Shown here: in pieces, positions 25,701 to 40,700 of the stretch
Position numbering within the stretch: the first letter of the stretch is position 1
Layout: the number at the start of each line of letters is the position of its first letter
Origin: Galaxea fascicularis
Lineage: Eukaryota; Cnidaria; Anthozoa; Scleractinia; Euphylliidae
Length of the DNA: 64,000 nt
Reading direction: 5' to 3'
NCBI GenBank assembly: GCA_948470475.1
Contig: OX419335.1
Span: 36,020,297-36,084,296 of the forward strand
Position numbers and translations under genes: made by a program
Notes under the pieces: generated by a model
The model's database searches: none
Seen by the model: the letters and a program-made list of their open reading frames with translations, nothing else
What the model was told of the DNA's origin: nothing

Positions 25701-28700
25701 ATCAGACATTAAAGGTTCTAGCTCATGATACGGCTGGCATATAGGAATATGTCTTAAAGGGCAAGTGTCCTGTCACTTGGATAAACCCAAAGATGAATTT
25801 GCAACAACGGAACCTTTACAACATTGTATTCCGTATTGCTACGAAGTACATAATACGCGCATTGAAACAACTTGCGGCTTTCTAAGGCTACAGATGACAA
25901 GGAGGAAATGCATTGCAACTTGAAAACGAGAGGATTTTTCACTGAATTTTTGTCATTTTGCTTCGAAAGAAACGCTACAGAATAATAACAGTTTCTTTTC
26001 CTTTCAACGAAAAATTTGAAATCTACCACTTACTCTAATTTGAACGCATTTATACAAGCATTTCTGCATGCCACAGTGGACCTTTGCATTTGCAGCCAGT
26101 GTCTAATGCGTATTAGTATCACCCTAGTGAATTAATACAAATCCTGCATTTTGATTGGCTACGCTACTGGAGGACTATTAGTAATAGTCCTTGAGTAGTA
26201 ATCGAGCTTGACGCTTTCTTTCGTTTTATTCCCACATAAATATTTGTTCAACTTGCATTTGCTAACTTTATTATTTCCTTTTCTGTCCGACTAGTTGGGT
26301 GATACTAAAACAATTAGACCCTTCACCCTCAAGGGCCACAACGCCACCTACCACGCTACATCTGCTACAAACCTTACCAGGTAATTCGGGGATGCCATTC
26401 ATCAGGGCAAAGGTTATTCCTGCCTTCTCACTGTTATTTTACTAACCGCAAACCAATTTTCTGTGACCATCGAGAACAAATCCTTTAGCAACAAAGCCAA
26501 GGATGCAGAAAAACAAAATCGAGATTTCTTATGATAGAAATTAGATTTCCCTGACTTGATACGAAATTCAGTGATTACCCCTGACCTAATGTCTTCTCTG
26601 GCATTTCCGAAACAAAGCAACCCCTCTATCTTGTTGATAATTACCACTCGTAGATGATGCTCCAGTGACACTGACATCAAAGCAAGACACCTGAATTCGT
26701 GGACCGCTAGTATGCGTGTTGACGATAAGAGCAGGATGAACCAGTTCAACCCGCAAAACAGGTTTAATGAGAACCGGTTTGCTTCTTCCGGAAAAACTTG
26801 TTTTAGTGGAATGAATTTCCTTCTCCGCTGGTTTCTCATCTCGGGGAATCCGGCTGTAAATTGCTATGGTAAGTTTCCTTCCGGTCAGGAAAACTTCCCA
26901 CGGGGCTTCCGTCTCAAATGTTGCAACGCTTTCCGTATTGTCTTGAATTGTTCCCACGCTAAAATGTGACATACCACCTCTATCTTTGCTAAATTTTGCA
27001 GTAGGTTCTGTGCGCCCGCTTTCAAATCCGCTATCAATCTTATCAGGGTTGCCTCCACTACTCCTCAAGGCTAAGGAAGCGTTGGTTGTTGTTTTTTCGC
27101 TCTCTTTTAAAGGCAAAACCATAGTACAAGCACAGAGGGCCGTCAGATTTTCAGCTGATAATGCTTGCAGAAGTTGGATCTGTCAGAGAAAGACGGAAAA
27201 CAATGATGTAGGCATCACGGCTAGTAGGTAACATCACAGAGGTTTCTATGTGGCTGGAGACTTCGAAAGATTGTGTTTTCGACACATAAACGTCAAAGAA
27301 TCACATGTCATAACAACAGATATAAATGTGGGAGTGGAAGAGGACAGACCTGTTCTTCCTAATAACCTAACGCTCTTCGGGATGAATTTTAGTGCAGAAA
27401 AAAAAATACTAAGAGTTGAGCAATTTAACTCTGTTGTGCAAACGCAGTGAGGAATGCGATCATCTGGGCGAATGCCGTCTTTCTGAGCCTGAATGATACA
27501 GCCGAAGACACTGACTGACCTTTCAAAATCCTAACCAAACTCATGAAAAGTGCTCAATCAATACAGAGTACCTGTTTCTTGTTAAGAAAACAATCCACAT
27601 CTGTGACCACGTTAAATTCCAAAGACCAACCGCAGACCCGGATGTGTTCAGCTACAGTAGCGCTCTTTACTGTTACTTGCTTTTCCACTGATATCGCGGG
27701 CGCTAGCACGATTCTGAAGTCGGAACCAGAGATGATTGGTGTGACGCGCACTTCCTCTGTTCCACGCCTAATGACGAGTTTCAAACAATAGATTTAATTT
27801 CACAGTAAACGCCACTATTTAAAAAAAAGGTGTAGAGGGAGCTTTCACAGTAATCGCATCGAAAGCAAGCCAATCACGCCATAACCTGTTTTCATATAAT
27901 CAGTAAACCAGAGTAGTTTTCTTCAGGGATTCGCGATCGTATGAAACATCGTGCGCTGCTTTATCTTTGTCAAAACAAGACAAATACATACACGCCTCAG
28001 TGTTTTCTATTTTTCTAACACCCTAACCAATCAATGTGTTCGAAAACAACATTGAGTGCGTTATACTTGCAAACTATTCCTTGAGATTTCCCACAAAATA
28101 AAACAAAATATACCGGCACAATTATAACTTAAAGATGTCATAAACCTTTGCTTTGGGATATTCCACGGACATAACTTTTCTGGTCCACTGAAAACCCCCA
28201 GACTTTGTTATCCTTGAGGTTAATTTATTCGTATCTAGTAAAAACATCGAAGGCAAATGAAATCATTCGTCTTTCTTTGAGTGGTAGTGAAATTCAAAGG
28301 CCTTGACAAAAAATGTCTTTCAATTCCTCCACGTTATGAGCCACGTGGCAATTACATCCCAACACATCTATAGATCGTTTTCACACGACGTCACGGCGGC
28401 CATGTTGGTGCACAAGGCTAACCTTCCGGGAATTGAACCCTATTTTTATGCAAATACTTTCTTTTGTTTCATTAAACCAATAAGGCCACTTGTTACGTGA
28501 CTGAAAAGGATCTATACTAACCACATTTGTGTGTTCCACTCCAGCGCGGGATTCTGGTCTACAGCTATCCCTACTCGTTCCGGTCCTTCATCGTGTTTTA
28601 TGGTCCCACAAAGTTGTCCCCAGCTCCCACTCCACACACCAAACCCGCAAAGGTCGATCTGGTACTGAACATCGTGAATATCATAACCAAGAGCCTGTCG

Positions 28701-31700
28701 GGAGCTCCGACCAAACTTACGAAACTTCTCGTAAAACTCGCGATTTAAGACCGTCCGCGAGTTTGGATTATCAGGGTGAGGAGAAGCGCTAACTGTTGAA
28801 AGCTGGATAACAGTCATGTCCTCCCGAAAATGAGGTGTCGTTGTCCCTTCGACCTCTTTGCCAGCAGACTCGCTAGGAATAAACAGCCTCAAATTTCTCA
28901 TATTTACAAACAACAGAGGTAGGAGTTCAATATTAACAGTAACCCTTTCGGTCTTGTCTGCTTGTTCTTCCTTTGGCAAAAGCACAGCGTCCGTTTTTTC
29001 ATTGTCATTTTCTATTTGGGTCATGAATCTAAACTTTTCAAGCAAGCTCAAGTCAAACGTGTTTAACGCTGCGACAATAGCTGGACACCACAGCACAACA
29101 TCAAAAGGTTGGATGTTCACACGGATCTCGTGTTGGTCTTTGAAACAGTCCTCCTCTTTCCCTGGTTTGTCAACAGAAGAAGCTTTGCGTCTTTTTAAGT
29201 GCAGGGATGCGCGTTTGTACATGACCGTGAGAAAGCCATGCGGTCCGTGACCTGGGATCTCGCGGCGACCGCTGGACGAACGCCTCGTGGATGCGGTAAG
29301 GAGAGACTTGGATGAGATGATGTCATTGCAAGAGAACAGTACTCCATTAAAACGGCCATGCATCCAGGAACCATCAGCACTGCGTAGAGAAAGTAGAAGT
29401 ACTGAATCAAAAGAGTCCAAAATCACATGGGCTGTAAAAACAGTGGCCAAGGTAGGCAACTCCTTATGGGAGCACAATATCGGGGAGGGAGTAAGTTTCA
29501 AATTTGTTCCACAATGTTTTGTTTCACAGTTTTACCTCAAAAGTTGTTGCACATCTACATTCCGCTTAGGATGATATTTTACTGTTAGAGGTGAATACAC
29601 GTTGCGAAGTGTTGTGTGAACATGTCGCGTACAAGGACCGAGATTCCTGTGGCTTCTTATAAAAACTTTACCAAAGTTACAATGATAACTAAAAATGTGC
29701 AAAACAAGTCCAAAAAGCTTGTGAATATGGAGGTCAATCCATAATTAAAATGTTCTACGAATATATGAGGCAAAAGGCAATAGGCAACCTTGGTTTGTTT
29801 CAAAGATCATGCGAGGATGATATAGTAGCAAAGATCTGTTCGTCTCCCCATAATCTCCAGCAACTCCTAGACGTTCCTTTGAGATACTCAGTCGAACTGT
29901 GGTGAGGAACTCTTATCAGCTGAAAGTCGATTACACGTCTTACAACTCGTCCAGACTAAACAAATGAAACCTCTTCGCACTATCTTACCTGTGAGTAAAG
30001 TGTGAAACATTGAGGGCTCCGACTTTGTACTGCATCTGTAGCATGGTATCTACATAGTCAATAGAAGCTGTCAAATCCTCCAAAGCTGTGCTGACGCAGA
30101 CAGCAGAGTTATCGACCGCTGACCGACTGTACACATTCATTATGACGCGCGGCAGTGTCCATTGCAACCACAATGAAACTCGTATGGGACTTGATGACTG
30201 AAACAAGAGATGTTCTTATTACAAGGAAGAAAATCATGGTTTTGCACAAAATGCCGGGAGTTAATGAGCGCTGCTTGTTTAACTTTTAGGCCGTGATGGT
30301 TTTAGTCACCATTTTGAAAGCATTAAAAGTTACGCACAACACATGAAACGAGGAAGCAACAACCCAATAATGGACTCCTTGGATGTTGTCGCTTTGAGCG
30401 TACGGTTTCATACATATTACGTTTCTTCTTCTGTTTAATTTGCCCTCGAGATCCACGTACCTCGAGAGGTTAAATTTCACCCCAAGTTTTTCTTGTCATT
30501 AATTCTCACACACACAAAAAAGACTGAGAGGCAACCTCTAATTAACCCTTTGACTCTCAAAAGCGATGTAACTTCTTATCATATCAATACATTGTCCAGC
30601 AGGCAGGTGAGGAGAATAGACAAATTTATCAGCCAGGGTGGTATCTCGATATAACCCCAAAATCTCCTAACTAATGTACAAGGAACTGTATGGAAGATTG
30701 AAAGGAGAATTAATGATCAGATCTAAGCCCTGGTATACACTTTTATAGTACAATACCTGCTGAATCTGTGAAAAAGCTGTTGAAGACACACTCTCGGAAG
30801 GCAAACTCTCGCATTCCACTCGTTCCATGCCGGATGACGAAGAGACGGATTTTGTCCGTTTGAGATCTGGGGCAGGTGTTGGCGGAACGGAACCGGGTAC
30901 ACCGGAAGTAGCATCGAAGGAAGAGGTTTGGTTTGAGAAGCACGTTAACAAGAGACTCTCTAGCAGGTTAGCTAAAAGCTGCATCTACAAAGTACGCAAA
31001 TAAAACACCTTAAGAAAACTCCAACGGAAAAGCTGTTGAATTGTTTAGCACTCGTTGGGAAGAAAGGGGTAATAAGCCCCCTTTCACATTAACGTTCTCC
31101 TGAAAATACCCATAAAAGATCTATACAAATTCTCAACGCTTTTCAAAACACATTCAGGGCTCAAGACCAACTTTTCAGCTTACTGGCCCAGTGGCTAGTG
31201 CACATGTTTTGTGCTAACATTTTCACTGGCCAAAATGGCTAGAGAAGCGCAAAACCTACTAGCCAATTTAAATGGAACTTTTACTAGTCTGTGGCTAGCT
31301 GGCTACCGTTAGTCTCGAGCCCTGCACATTGTTATGTATGGTAGGCAAACCACTGTTTAAGTTGTGACGTGTGAAGGGACGAAAAAGATACGACACGATA
31401 TGTGCACCTGGAAGATTTAGTCATTTTTGGCAAAAATAACAAAGAGAATGCCAAGTGAAGAAAAGGTCCAGCAAGTAACTAAAAAAAACCCGGTCCAAAA
31501 TAATCTGCTTTCAGCTTGTTCTCGCAAGTTGAAGTGCCCGAGTTCACACCATAACTCTGTCACTATAAATCAACGACACCTAATGAGGCTCCGCAACTCA
31601 GATACCTGTTTTCGAGAACAGCTGACTTCAATAGGTTGAAAATCCGTGTGAACGCAAAATCCAAGAGTAGAAACCCTGCGGCCTCCAGCGCTTGCTGGCT

Positions 31701-34700
31701 TGAGGAACTGGGAAGGAGGCAGAGGAGGGGAGCTGGGAACAGAAGAGGTCCGCGCTGACGCCAGTACAGCGGTAGATGACACTTTTGACAGTAAGTAGCG
31801 TGCCACAGGTTGATACTCGCTACCTGTCGGCGTGGAAAGCTTTTTCACGTGAACTGAAAACACGGCAAGATTTTCTGCTTGGAGCGTCCATGGAAGTGTC
31901 TCACGCCGTGTTACTTCTCTGTGGCGTATCTTGACTGGAAGGGATTGTCTCACCGACATGGGTTCATGATTTGCGCTGTGTAGCTTAAAGCTTGGAAGGC
32001 AAATCACTAACGTAGGTGGGAAACAGTTGTTGGTTGTCTTTAAGGCCTGTATGGAGTAGTTAAGAGCTATATCGCTAGATTTGGTGTCGTGTGTGAAGTG
32101 CTTCTCTGGCATGAAGACAGCCACACTCCTGAGGTCCAGCTAGAAAACAAAATTTGAAAGAGCCGTTGTCCTTGTTGCCAGAAACAACAATTTTACCTAA
32201 GCAACATTAACACAAGAAAGTTTGATAAACATTTTATTTTAAGGGTCGCATACATTCTAAGAGTCACACTGTGCCTTATCTGCTCGTACCAAAATCTTAA
32301 CACATGCATACGAACGAGTTTGTGCATCCAAGTAAACTTAGGAAACCTAAATCACACGAGAATAGCTTTCACCAAAACTTACGTTCCCTCGATGAGTAAC
32401 ACATTGCAATATATACACTGTTACTTCCTTTCAATTTTTGTGAGTGTATGGGTGAAATTTTCAGTGAAATCATTCAACGAAAAGCTTGTAAGCGATTTTT
32501 GGCTTACAAGCTTTACGTTTTATGTCGTTTATTGGGCTGTACAGTGTGGTTGTAACCGTTACGTGAATAACGTTAAATGTATTCGAATTAAATGAAAGCA
32601 GCTGAGTCATTCTGTATTTCTGTTTGCCACTTTACTTGGTTTACGTTTTCTTATAAACTAGGTTTGGCCTCTAACAACCAGGGCCCGAGACTAACGGTAG
32701 CCAGCTATAGCCACAGACTAGTAAAAATTCCGTTTTGGCTGATAGGTTTTGCGCTTCAATAGCCATTTTGGCCAGTAAAAGTGTTAGCACAAAACATGTG
32801 CACTAGCCACTGGGCTGTTAAGCTGAAACGTTAGTCTCGAGCCCTGTACAACGTTGAATGGTTTTGACATGAAGACTATTTCAGAGTTCAACTCCCTTCA
32901 CTTTTCCCTTTTGATATTAATAAAAGACAAATAAAATTTTAAGGCAAAAAGCAATGGAAAAATAAAAACACGTATCCGTCTGATCAACAATTCTTTCAAA
33001 TCTCCCGTACCTGGAGCTCTGTGGATGTAACGAAGGCCAGTTTGTCGTAGAGCCAAGTCTCAAAAGCTCTTCTTCCATCTACCGTCTCTTGAGCGCTATC
33101 ACTTGCTGGACTCCATTTCAAAGGAGATTCATCATTACTGGTGATTTTTTCTGCCTTGGCAGGAGAAGCAACTGATCCATAACCTGAATATTAAAAGTAT
33201 CCTTGGTCAATGTGGATGACGTACATGAATCCTTGGTTAGTTACTCTTTAATTCCTAATATTAAGGGAGGCAGGATGGCCGAGTGGTTAAGGGCGCTGGA
33301 TTTCAATGCGGTGACCCGGGTTCAAATCCCGCTCTGACCACTAGCTGGTGTTGTTCTGGGTAAGTGCCCGGTTCAACTCCTCGGTCATCCTTGTAAATAG
33401 CCAACTGGTCTGCCTCCCGCCAGTTGGGATTCTTATCCTGTTACGTTTATTTGAATTATTTGTTTCATGTATTTGCTCGGCCCCACTAGCCTTTGTGCTA
33501 AATAAACTGCCGAGGGTAATCTTTCATTATTATTATTATTATCAATAATCATGCGAATAAACCACTTTCATAAATGGCAAAGGATTTATTATTCTATTAA
33601 TCTATTCCCCTTACAATTCTCGCATAGTTTGTATGTTACATGTAGGGAGAATTTGCGTTAACTCAACTGATCTCTGGTGATCATTTCCTGTATTCTCATG
33701 CTCTGTATGCTTAACGAACTACTGACATGGTAAGGGGAAGTGAGATGGTGGCTCACTATTGGGACGTGAAAGGTTGAGCCGCAGTGACACAGAGGTTAAA
33801 TTGCAGATAACGCACCAGCAACACCAGAGCAACGCCATTTTTCGAAAAAGTTGCATCGCCAGCTTGAAATTAAATGTAATGAAAAAAAAAACGTTCTCGC
33901 TTCAATTTTGACTGTGGAAAATACACCTGTACATGCAAACCGCCAATAACCTCTTCCTGCTTACATGTACCTTACAGTAATTATTTACCTCTCGCGAAAG
34001 ATTTCTTTCTAGGCGTGGTTGCAGATGGTGTCCTAGTGAGGGACTGGTGCCTGGTGGAATTAGTCCTCTCTCGTTCTGCTTTGTGGCGCGGTGACACTGT
34101 TGGTGAAGGAGACTGGTACGACACCCACTGATACAACAGTGGATCAAGGGACAATGTTATTCCCTTTAGATGGAAAAGAACTAAGCCACTCCCATGATCA
34201 CTACACTGAGGCAGGCCTGAGGAATAAGCACAGACATTGAAGCTGAAATAATTATCATGGTAACAAATTCAAAGTATCGTGAAACTACCAAATACATGTA
34301 GCTAGCTGTCTGACTTGTTGTGGTTAGTCTGCAATGCTCACCTGGTTGTGTCACGGGTTCACCAGCCCTGACAGCACCCTGTGGCACCTGCACTGTGAAA
34401 CTCAGCACAGGCCCTGTGCTTTCAACAATGTTTTCCTGCAGACGAGTTGACTTGAAGAGGTTTCCTGTGTACATTTCAGATGTGTCTGATGGACCTTCAA
34501 TTAACGGTGTTATTTCACTGTTCCCAGATCCAGCTACGAAAAACAGTTCTGAGGTTTGAGGTTTGAAGTGTGTTCAGGTATTTAAACAAGTCCAACTTTC
34601 AATATAATAGGTCTCAGTACATGCTCAGTTTAATGTTGGGCCGAACATCATTCTGATTAACTGATTCAATTACAAAGTAACCTGGAAACATGCATGCAGG

Positions 34701-37700
34701 TGCAAAAACACAGGTCACAGGTTAGAAAACCCTCACCTAACCCCAACCCTAACCCCAACCCTACCCCAAACCCAACCCTAACCCTTAATCCTAATCCTAA
34801 CCCTGATCTATGACCTGCGTTTTGTACCCACAAAACTGTAGCCTTTTGAATATAAATATTGAGCATTCATGTCCTCCTGTGACAAAAAGGTCCCATCATG
34901 TGAATTCAGTTGTAACAGGTGACACACTGGTTTACCGGTACATGTTCAAGCTTTACTTACAGCTCTGAATCTGATTTCATGTTCAAACACAATTTTCAGT
35001 TTTTTTCAAACACCTTCTGTTCAAAATTAAAATTAAAATTAAGTTAGTGGTATTCAGTGTTGTTCAAAGAATTTTCCCATTTTGATCAACCAATTTCACC
35101 AAGACAAGGTTTGCAAATCAGTGAATAAAAACTACTTGTTGACCGCTTGTGGAGACTACTGTTTGAACCAAAAACCATGAACACTTTGATTTCATTTTGA
35201 CATCTCCCATTACGCATTAACCAATCAGAAGCGACATGAAACCACAAACTAATTACAGTAATTACTGTTCGTGGAAACACAATAGCATTCCATATTATTT
35301 CTAGTGTTCATGGTTTTCGTATTTTCACAGTAAAAGGCTGGTGAACTAAATCAATAGAGTTTGGCTGTTGGGTAAGATACTAACATGTGGACTTCAAAGA
35401 AGCAGAAATGGCTCCAACTGAACCACTTGCACCAACTACGTTCTGAGTTTCACAACACTGAATTTCGATGTTTGACACTCTGAAGTGAAGCTCCTGCTGC
35501 ATTGGAACTGTCTCTGGATCTATAATAAGTGAAAGCAAAGGGAATCTAAAGTAATAAACAAGACCATTGATGTCCAATCATATGTACTAGTAATTAAAAA
35601 AACAAGTGCTCTCCAAGTACAGAGAAATGTTATACTGTCAAACAGCAATGCAGTAAGAAGACAATATTCACATTATCTAGCCAATCTAGTGTTACCAGTG
35701 GTAATGTTTCATATATAGCTATTATACCTAAGAAGTATAGAAAAATGATCAGACGGTCACTCAAACAAGTAAATATGTAAGAATATGTACACATATGCAA
35801 ATTCCAGTGTTACAATGCTAACTGTTTGTAGTTAAATCTGGTCAACCATCACAATAACTAAAGTCTTGCATGACTTCAAAATAGAAAGTTGTAATTATAG
35901 CAGAGTGAAACACCGTCATTGCCTACCATTTGGGAAGAAGACACTGTGAATTAGTGTTTTTGAGGCTGGAGCCAGTTTTCCTGCATTAGTAGTGCTGTTG
36001 ACCCAAGACTCTCCAATATAAGAAACAAGAGCAAACTGTGGCTTTGTGACATGGAACTGCCAGCTGGGGACTTCAACATGAATCTCTGTCTTGAGAAGGT
36101 CTGTTCCACCCCTACCATACAATATCAGAAAATCTTACCAATTATTATATCTCTCAGTTAGTATGCGTGCTGTGATTTAGCAGGCAGTACTTCACTGTAC
36201 GGCCCGATAAATTTGAAAGATTCCTTTTCCTTGCACCTGATTAACCTCAGAGATATAATTAATATCTTACTAACCTCCTTTCCTTGGTGCGTACTGTAAG
36301 TTACGGATCCTCGTTTTTTCCCGATTTATAGCACATGCGTTTCGCACTTGGGCTATAAGCGAATGGAAAAAAACTTGGTCTGTAACTTACAGTACGGACC
36401 TTGAACTCAGTAGTAAGAGGTATGTATTGTCTGACAGCTAGTCTATGCATGAATTCAGTAACAAAGCAGTACTGAACATATTGGAGTTCTTAAACCCTTT
36501 GCATCCAAAATGTGACCAACATTTAGCTTTACCTTAGAATATCAGCAGAGTGTCAAGTATGCAATGCTTTACAAACTGAATCTGTTTGTGTGTTTACAAT
36601 GGACAGCCCTCAAGAGAGCATTGCCTATTGGCATCGGCATACAAGATAGCAGAAAGCTACCAGTTTCATGTTTTTAACAGTCACTTCTACAAATATAAAA
36701 AAATTGGCAACATGGTAAGTTTTAAGGTTTGCATACCAAGACGCAGGCAGAATACAAGCTCTTGCTGATCCAGCAGCACTGAAAGGTGGAATGATGTTCA
36801 ACAAAGGAAGATCAGCTGAGTCTGAGTGAACCTGGACTTGAATACCAAAAACCTGCAAGGGTGTAAAGGAACTCATTACCATGTCACAAATATATCAAAT
36901 GATCCATTAAGTGGGTAGGTAATCTCCCATGCAAAATCCACTGTGCCATGAGTTGAATAGCAATAAGTATTGTCAGTAGTATCTTGATTCAGACTAAAAT
37001 TATGTTGATTTCAAATGATTTTACTGTGGTAAGCTTAAATATTGCATATGCTGTGGTTTAATTTTGTCCTCCGTTTAAATTTTTTTTTTTTTTATTTTGG
37101 GGTCCTGCAGTGTGTGATAATGAGTTTGAAACAATGGAAAATAAAATCTAAACCAAGGATAAAATCTAACCACAACATATATACACATCACATCAGTTTT
37201 AAGCTTTTCCTCTAATTTTAACTTCTTATTTACTTGTAACTTACAACTACTAGTGTACAGGGGACTTGTACATTCTGGGTTCACCTCAAAGTCCTCTGAC
37301 CTGGCATTAACGAGTGTTATTACTACTTATAAATAAGAAATGTTCAGTTAGAGAGAGATAGGACTCGCCTGAGCAGAAGCATCTGTGTAGGCAGACATAA
37401 GCATGGCTCTGCCTGCCGGATACTCAGCATTGGAGATAGTTAGTTTGGTGAGCTCTGTGGGATACATAGGTTGACTGGATTGAATATCAACTCTACTGAT
37501 CTGAATTATGTATGCTGGATGGGTGAGAGCATTGTGAGTGCTTTCCTATAAACAAAAAAAATTGACAAGTTAAGTTATACTTACAGATGTTTATATTTAT
37601 ATTTAAATTAGAACTATATGAACTGTACTGTAATTTTTACTGCAAGTCTGATCTTTTGGTCTCAGATCATTTACCTTGGCCTGGAATGAATGGCAGCAAA

Positions 37701-40700
37701 GTTAGCAGAAACTACTGTGTAAAGCACTTCAAACCATGGACATGTAAATAAAATCAATCAAGTCATAACTGAAATCGAACTAATTAATTAATGTTAAATA
37801 TTCAGTCAATGGACTTAAGGTTTCATAGAAAATGTTTTAGAACAGAGGAGATTATGAAAACAGAACAATTCTGTATTTTGATAACTTTGAAGTTCATAAC
37901 GACTTCCTAGGAGGAAGACTTATGTGAGGAGGGGCTGAACATGGACTCTGAAGGAAACAAAGGAAGGGTGAATTATAACGGATAGACATGTATTTGAGGG
38001 ATTTATTAATGTTTGAGCAGCCTCAAGAATCTGATACATCAGTACATGTACATGTGGAAACAGACATTTGATAAAACACTAACTTCTTGTTCTTGGATGC
38101 TCTGAAGTGACAGCTGTGATGAGACGGCATGTAACTCGGTAGAACTGACAGACTCAACTAAAGGACGTGGCAGCATCTTTCCGTGATCAGCGGCCAGCAG
38201 TGTAACAGCAACAGACACCATTGAGACGCTAAGGTTACGACTTCCAATGTTGCCAGCCAAGAGCTGTTTCTCAATAAACTCATCATAAAATGGCTCAGAT
38301 TTCTCTGAAAGGATCAATGATAAAAGTCACATCATCCAGGTTTTTGAAACACTGTTGTTTTGCAACTGGCCCGCAGTCATTATCTAATTCAGAATAATGA
38401 TGTCAGTCAAGTACAAGAGTTAGCCTGTCTAAGACAGAGAAAACTCAGAACGTAATTTGAAAGTAAGGTATTAAGTCACTCACACAAGCTCTCCTCTAAT
38501 AATGGAAGAATAATGTGAAAACAAATCAATTGGTCTGCCTAGTTTGATCTTGGGGTTGTTTGAGTTGTTTGAAGGATTTTGCAACTTCCTTTCAGTTCAT
38601 GAGAACCCTGACTTTGATACTGTATTCAAATTGACTGGATAAAGGCAGCATGTTTGAAATTAAAAACACAGTATAAGAAGATTCACCAGACAGAAAAATG
38701 AAAGCATTAGAGAAGCAATGGGTGAAACCTGAAAGAAATCACCAAAGCACAAAATTACCAGTGATTAGATAAAATGATGCTGACAAATTCCTTTCACTGA
38801 ACATACAGTCATGAAACTTAAGTTGAAAAGAAAACAATTAATTACAAATAGTTATTGAAATAATTAACTCTGTATTTCCCATTATACATAATAAACAAAA
38901 CAAATGTCATATCCTGACCTTTCCTGGGGATAAGATCTTCAAATGAAAGCTTTGAAACAAGCTCCAGTTTGTGTACCATAGTTGAAGATAGCTGCAGGTG
39001 CATTGGACCTAAAAAGATCCGTTTGAAAGACATTTCCTTTACAAGTCTGATTTCTCCAACAACCTCCAATCGATCCTCTTGATCTTTGCTTGGAGAGTCA
39101 GGTTCCTTTTCAGGCTCAATGTCCATTGTGTACAAGTAATCAAGGAAGAACGCACCATATCTTCTAAAAGCTAGCAATTCATCGTGGGCCTTGATGAATT
39201 CATCTGCATCAAATGTGAGTTCAGGAATATCAATGGATGATTGTCCAATGTTGTCAAACAAGGAACCCCTTAGAAATCCAGCTGAATTGAAAGGATCTTC
39301 TTCAGGGCTTTTGATACTGAGGAACATATCTTCCTACAAGAACAGGCAAATAATAACATGATAATTACTGAGTCCAATGTGACACCAAGGATTTCATTAA
39401 CGTTCATAGCAGCCACCAGAGCTTGCCTTTGGTGGAACCCCAACACAAACAAGTACCTTAAAGAAATTAGTAACAAAATTCCATTGAGCTAATCAAGGTA
39501 CATGTCCATGCATTTATTTGTTATCTGAACTTTGAATGAGATAACTACAGTAATTGTGCAGATTTAAATCAAGTTCTAAAGGTAAATCTGCCAGTTAAAT
39601 GCTACCTTTTCATGAATCTACTAGAATTGTTGGAGCCTATCATGTCACTGTTTAGGTAAAAACAAATAAGAGGTAAGATGAATATACTGGAGGGGAAAAT
39701 CATGGTAGTTTTCTTTTTCTCTCATCTCATTGGTTGTGGTATACCAAACATATATTGATTTCAAACAAAACCACATCACATCAATTGAATTGGTGAATGG
39801 AATAAGGTTCTAAGTGAGGTTCTCAGTGACTATTGATGTAATGCCAAATTCTCCTTGTGATTCATAAGCCAATAATTGATACAAGGTAATTTGGAAGTGG
39901 AATTTAGCAATTTATCAGAAGTCACTTAGTAGGGCTTTTTCTCAGGCATCCTTTCAATTTTATTACCGGTATGTTTTCAAGAAAACAAGTTATTTCTACA
40001 TGTACCTGTACTTCGTACAGCTGGGTGTAAAAAACAAAATGAAGCTAATAAACAAATACAAAGCAAACCACCTTGTTAATGCAAGATCAATGTGCAACAC
40101 TCACCATATAGGAGTACAAATCTTACATTAATAATATTGAACATAATAATGATGCATTAGTTACTTGCCCCATCATGGCAGAGTGATCTGGAATTTCAGT
40201 TTCCAACCTTGGAGAGAGGCAGTAACTTTTCTTACTTACAGTAACTGAAGTTAAAGAGCACCTACCTTTTCCTCAACTGAACCAATGTCTTCTTTTGTCA
40301 GAGATTCATCCAAGCCTCCACAAACACAGGCTCCAATGCTCCATCCAGTAATGGATGACACACCAATCTGTGCATCAAAAAAATCATCTCCTTTCATAAC
40401 TACCTCAGCTGCCATCCCTGACAACTCAAAACTCAAGACTGGTTTGAACTCAAATCGTTGTCCTCCAAAGAAACTCCCATCACTGACTTTTCTAGTTAGC
40501 TTAACAGCAATTGTTACTTGAGACACATAAAGACCAACCAAGAGCAGGGGTGTTGGTGGAGGTGTTCCGCTCAGATAAGATGACTGATCATCTTCAAGAC
40601 TGGGTACAAGAGACCACATCCAATTAACCCAGTCTTCATTATCATCTGGTTTTGGTTGGTTTGGTGATTTGACAGAACCATCCTGCACTTGTGATGGCAA

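Noticed and set aside
33268..33345. Possible functional tRNA-Leu or tRNA-Ser gene
   Set aside because: Box A and B are good, but acceptor-stem pairing is poor, there is no proper long variable arm, and a SINE body with ATT tail follows.
34666..34866. Minus-strand glycine/leucine/arginine-rich frame
   Set aside because: It is the translation of the telomere-like repeat and has no gene-like context.
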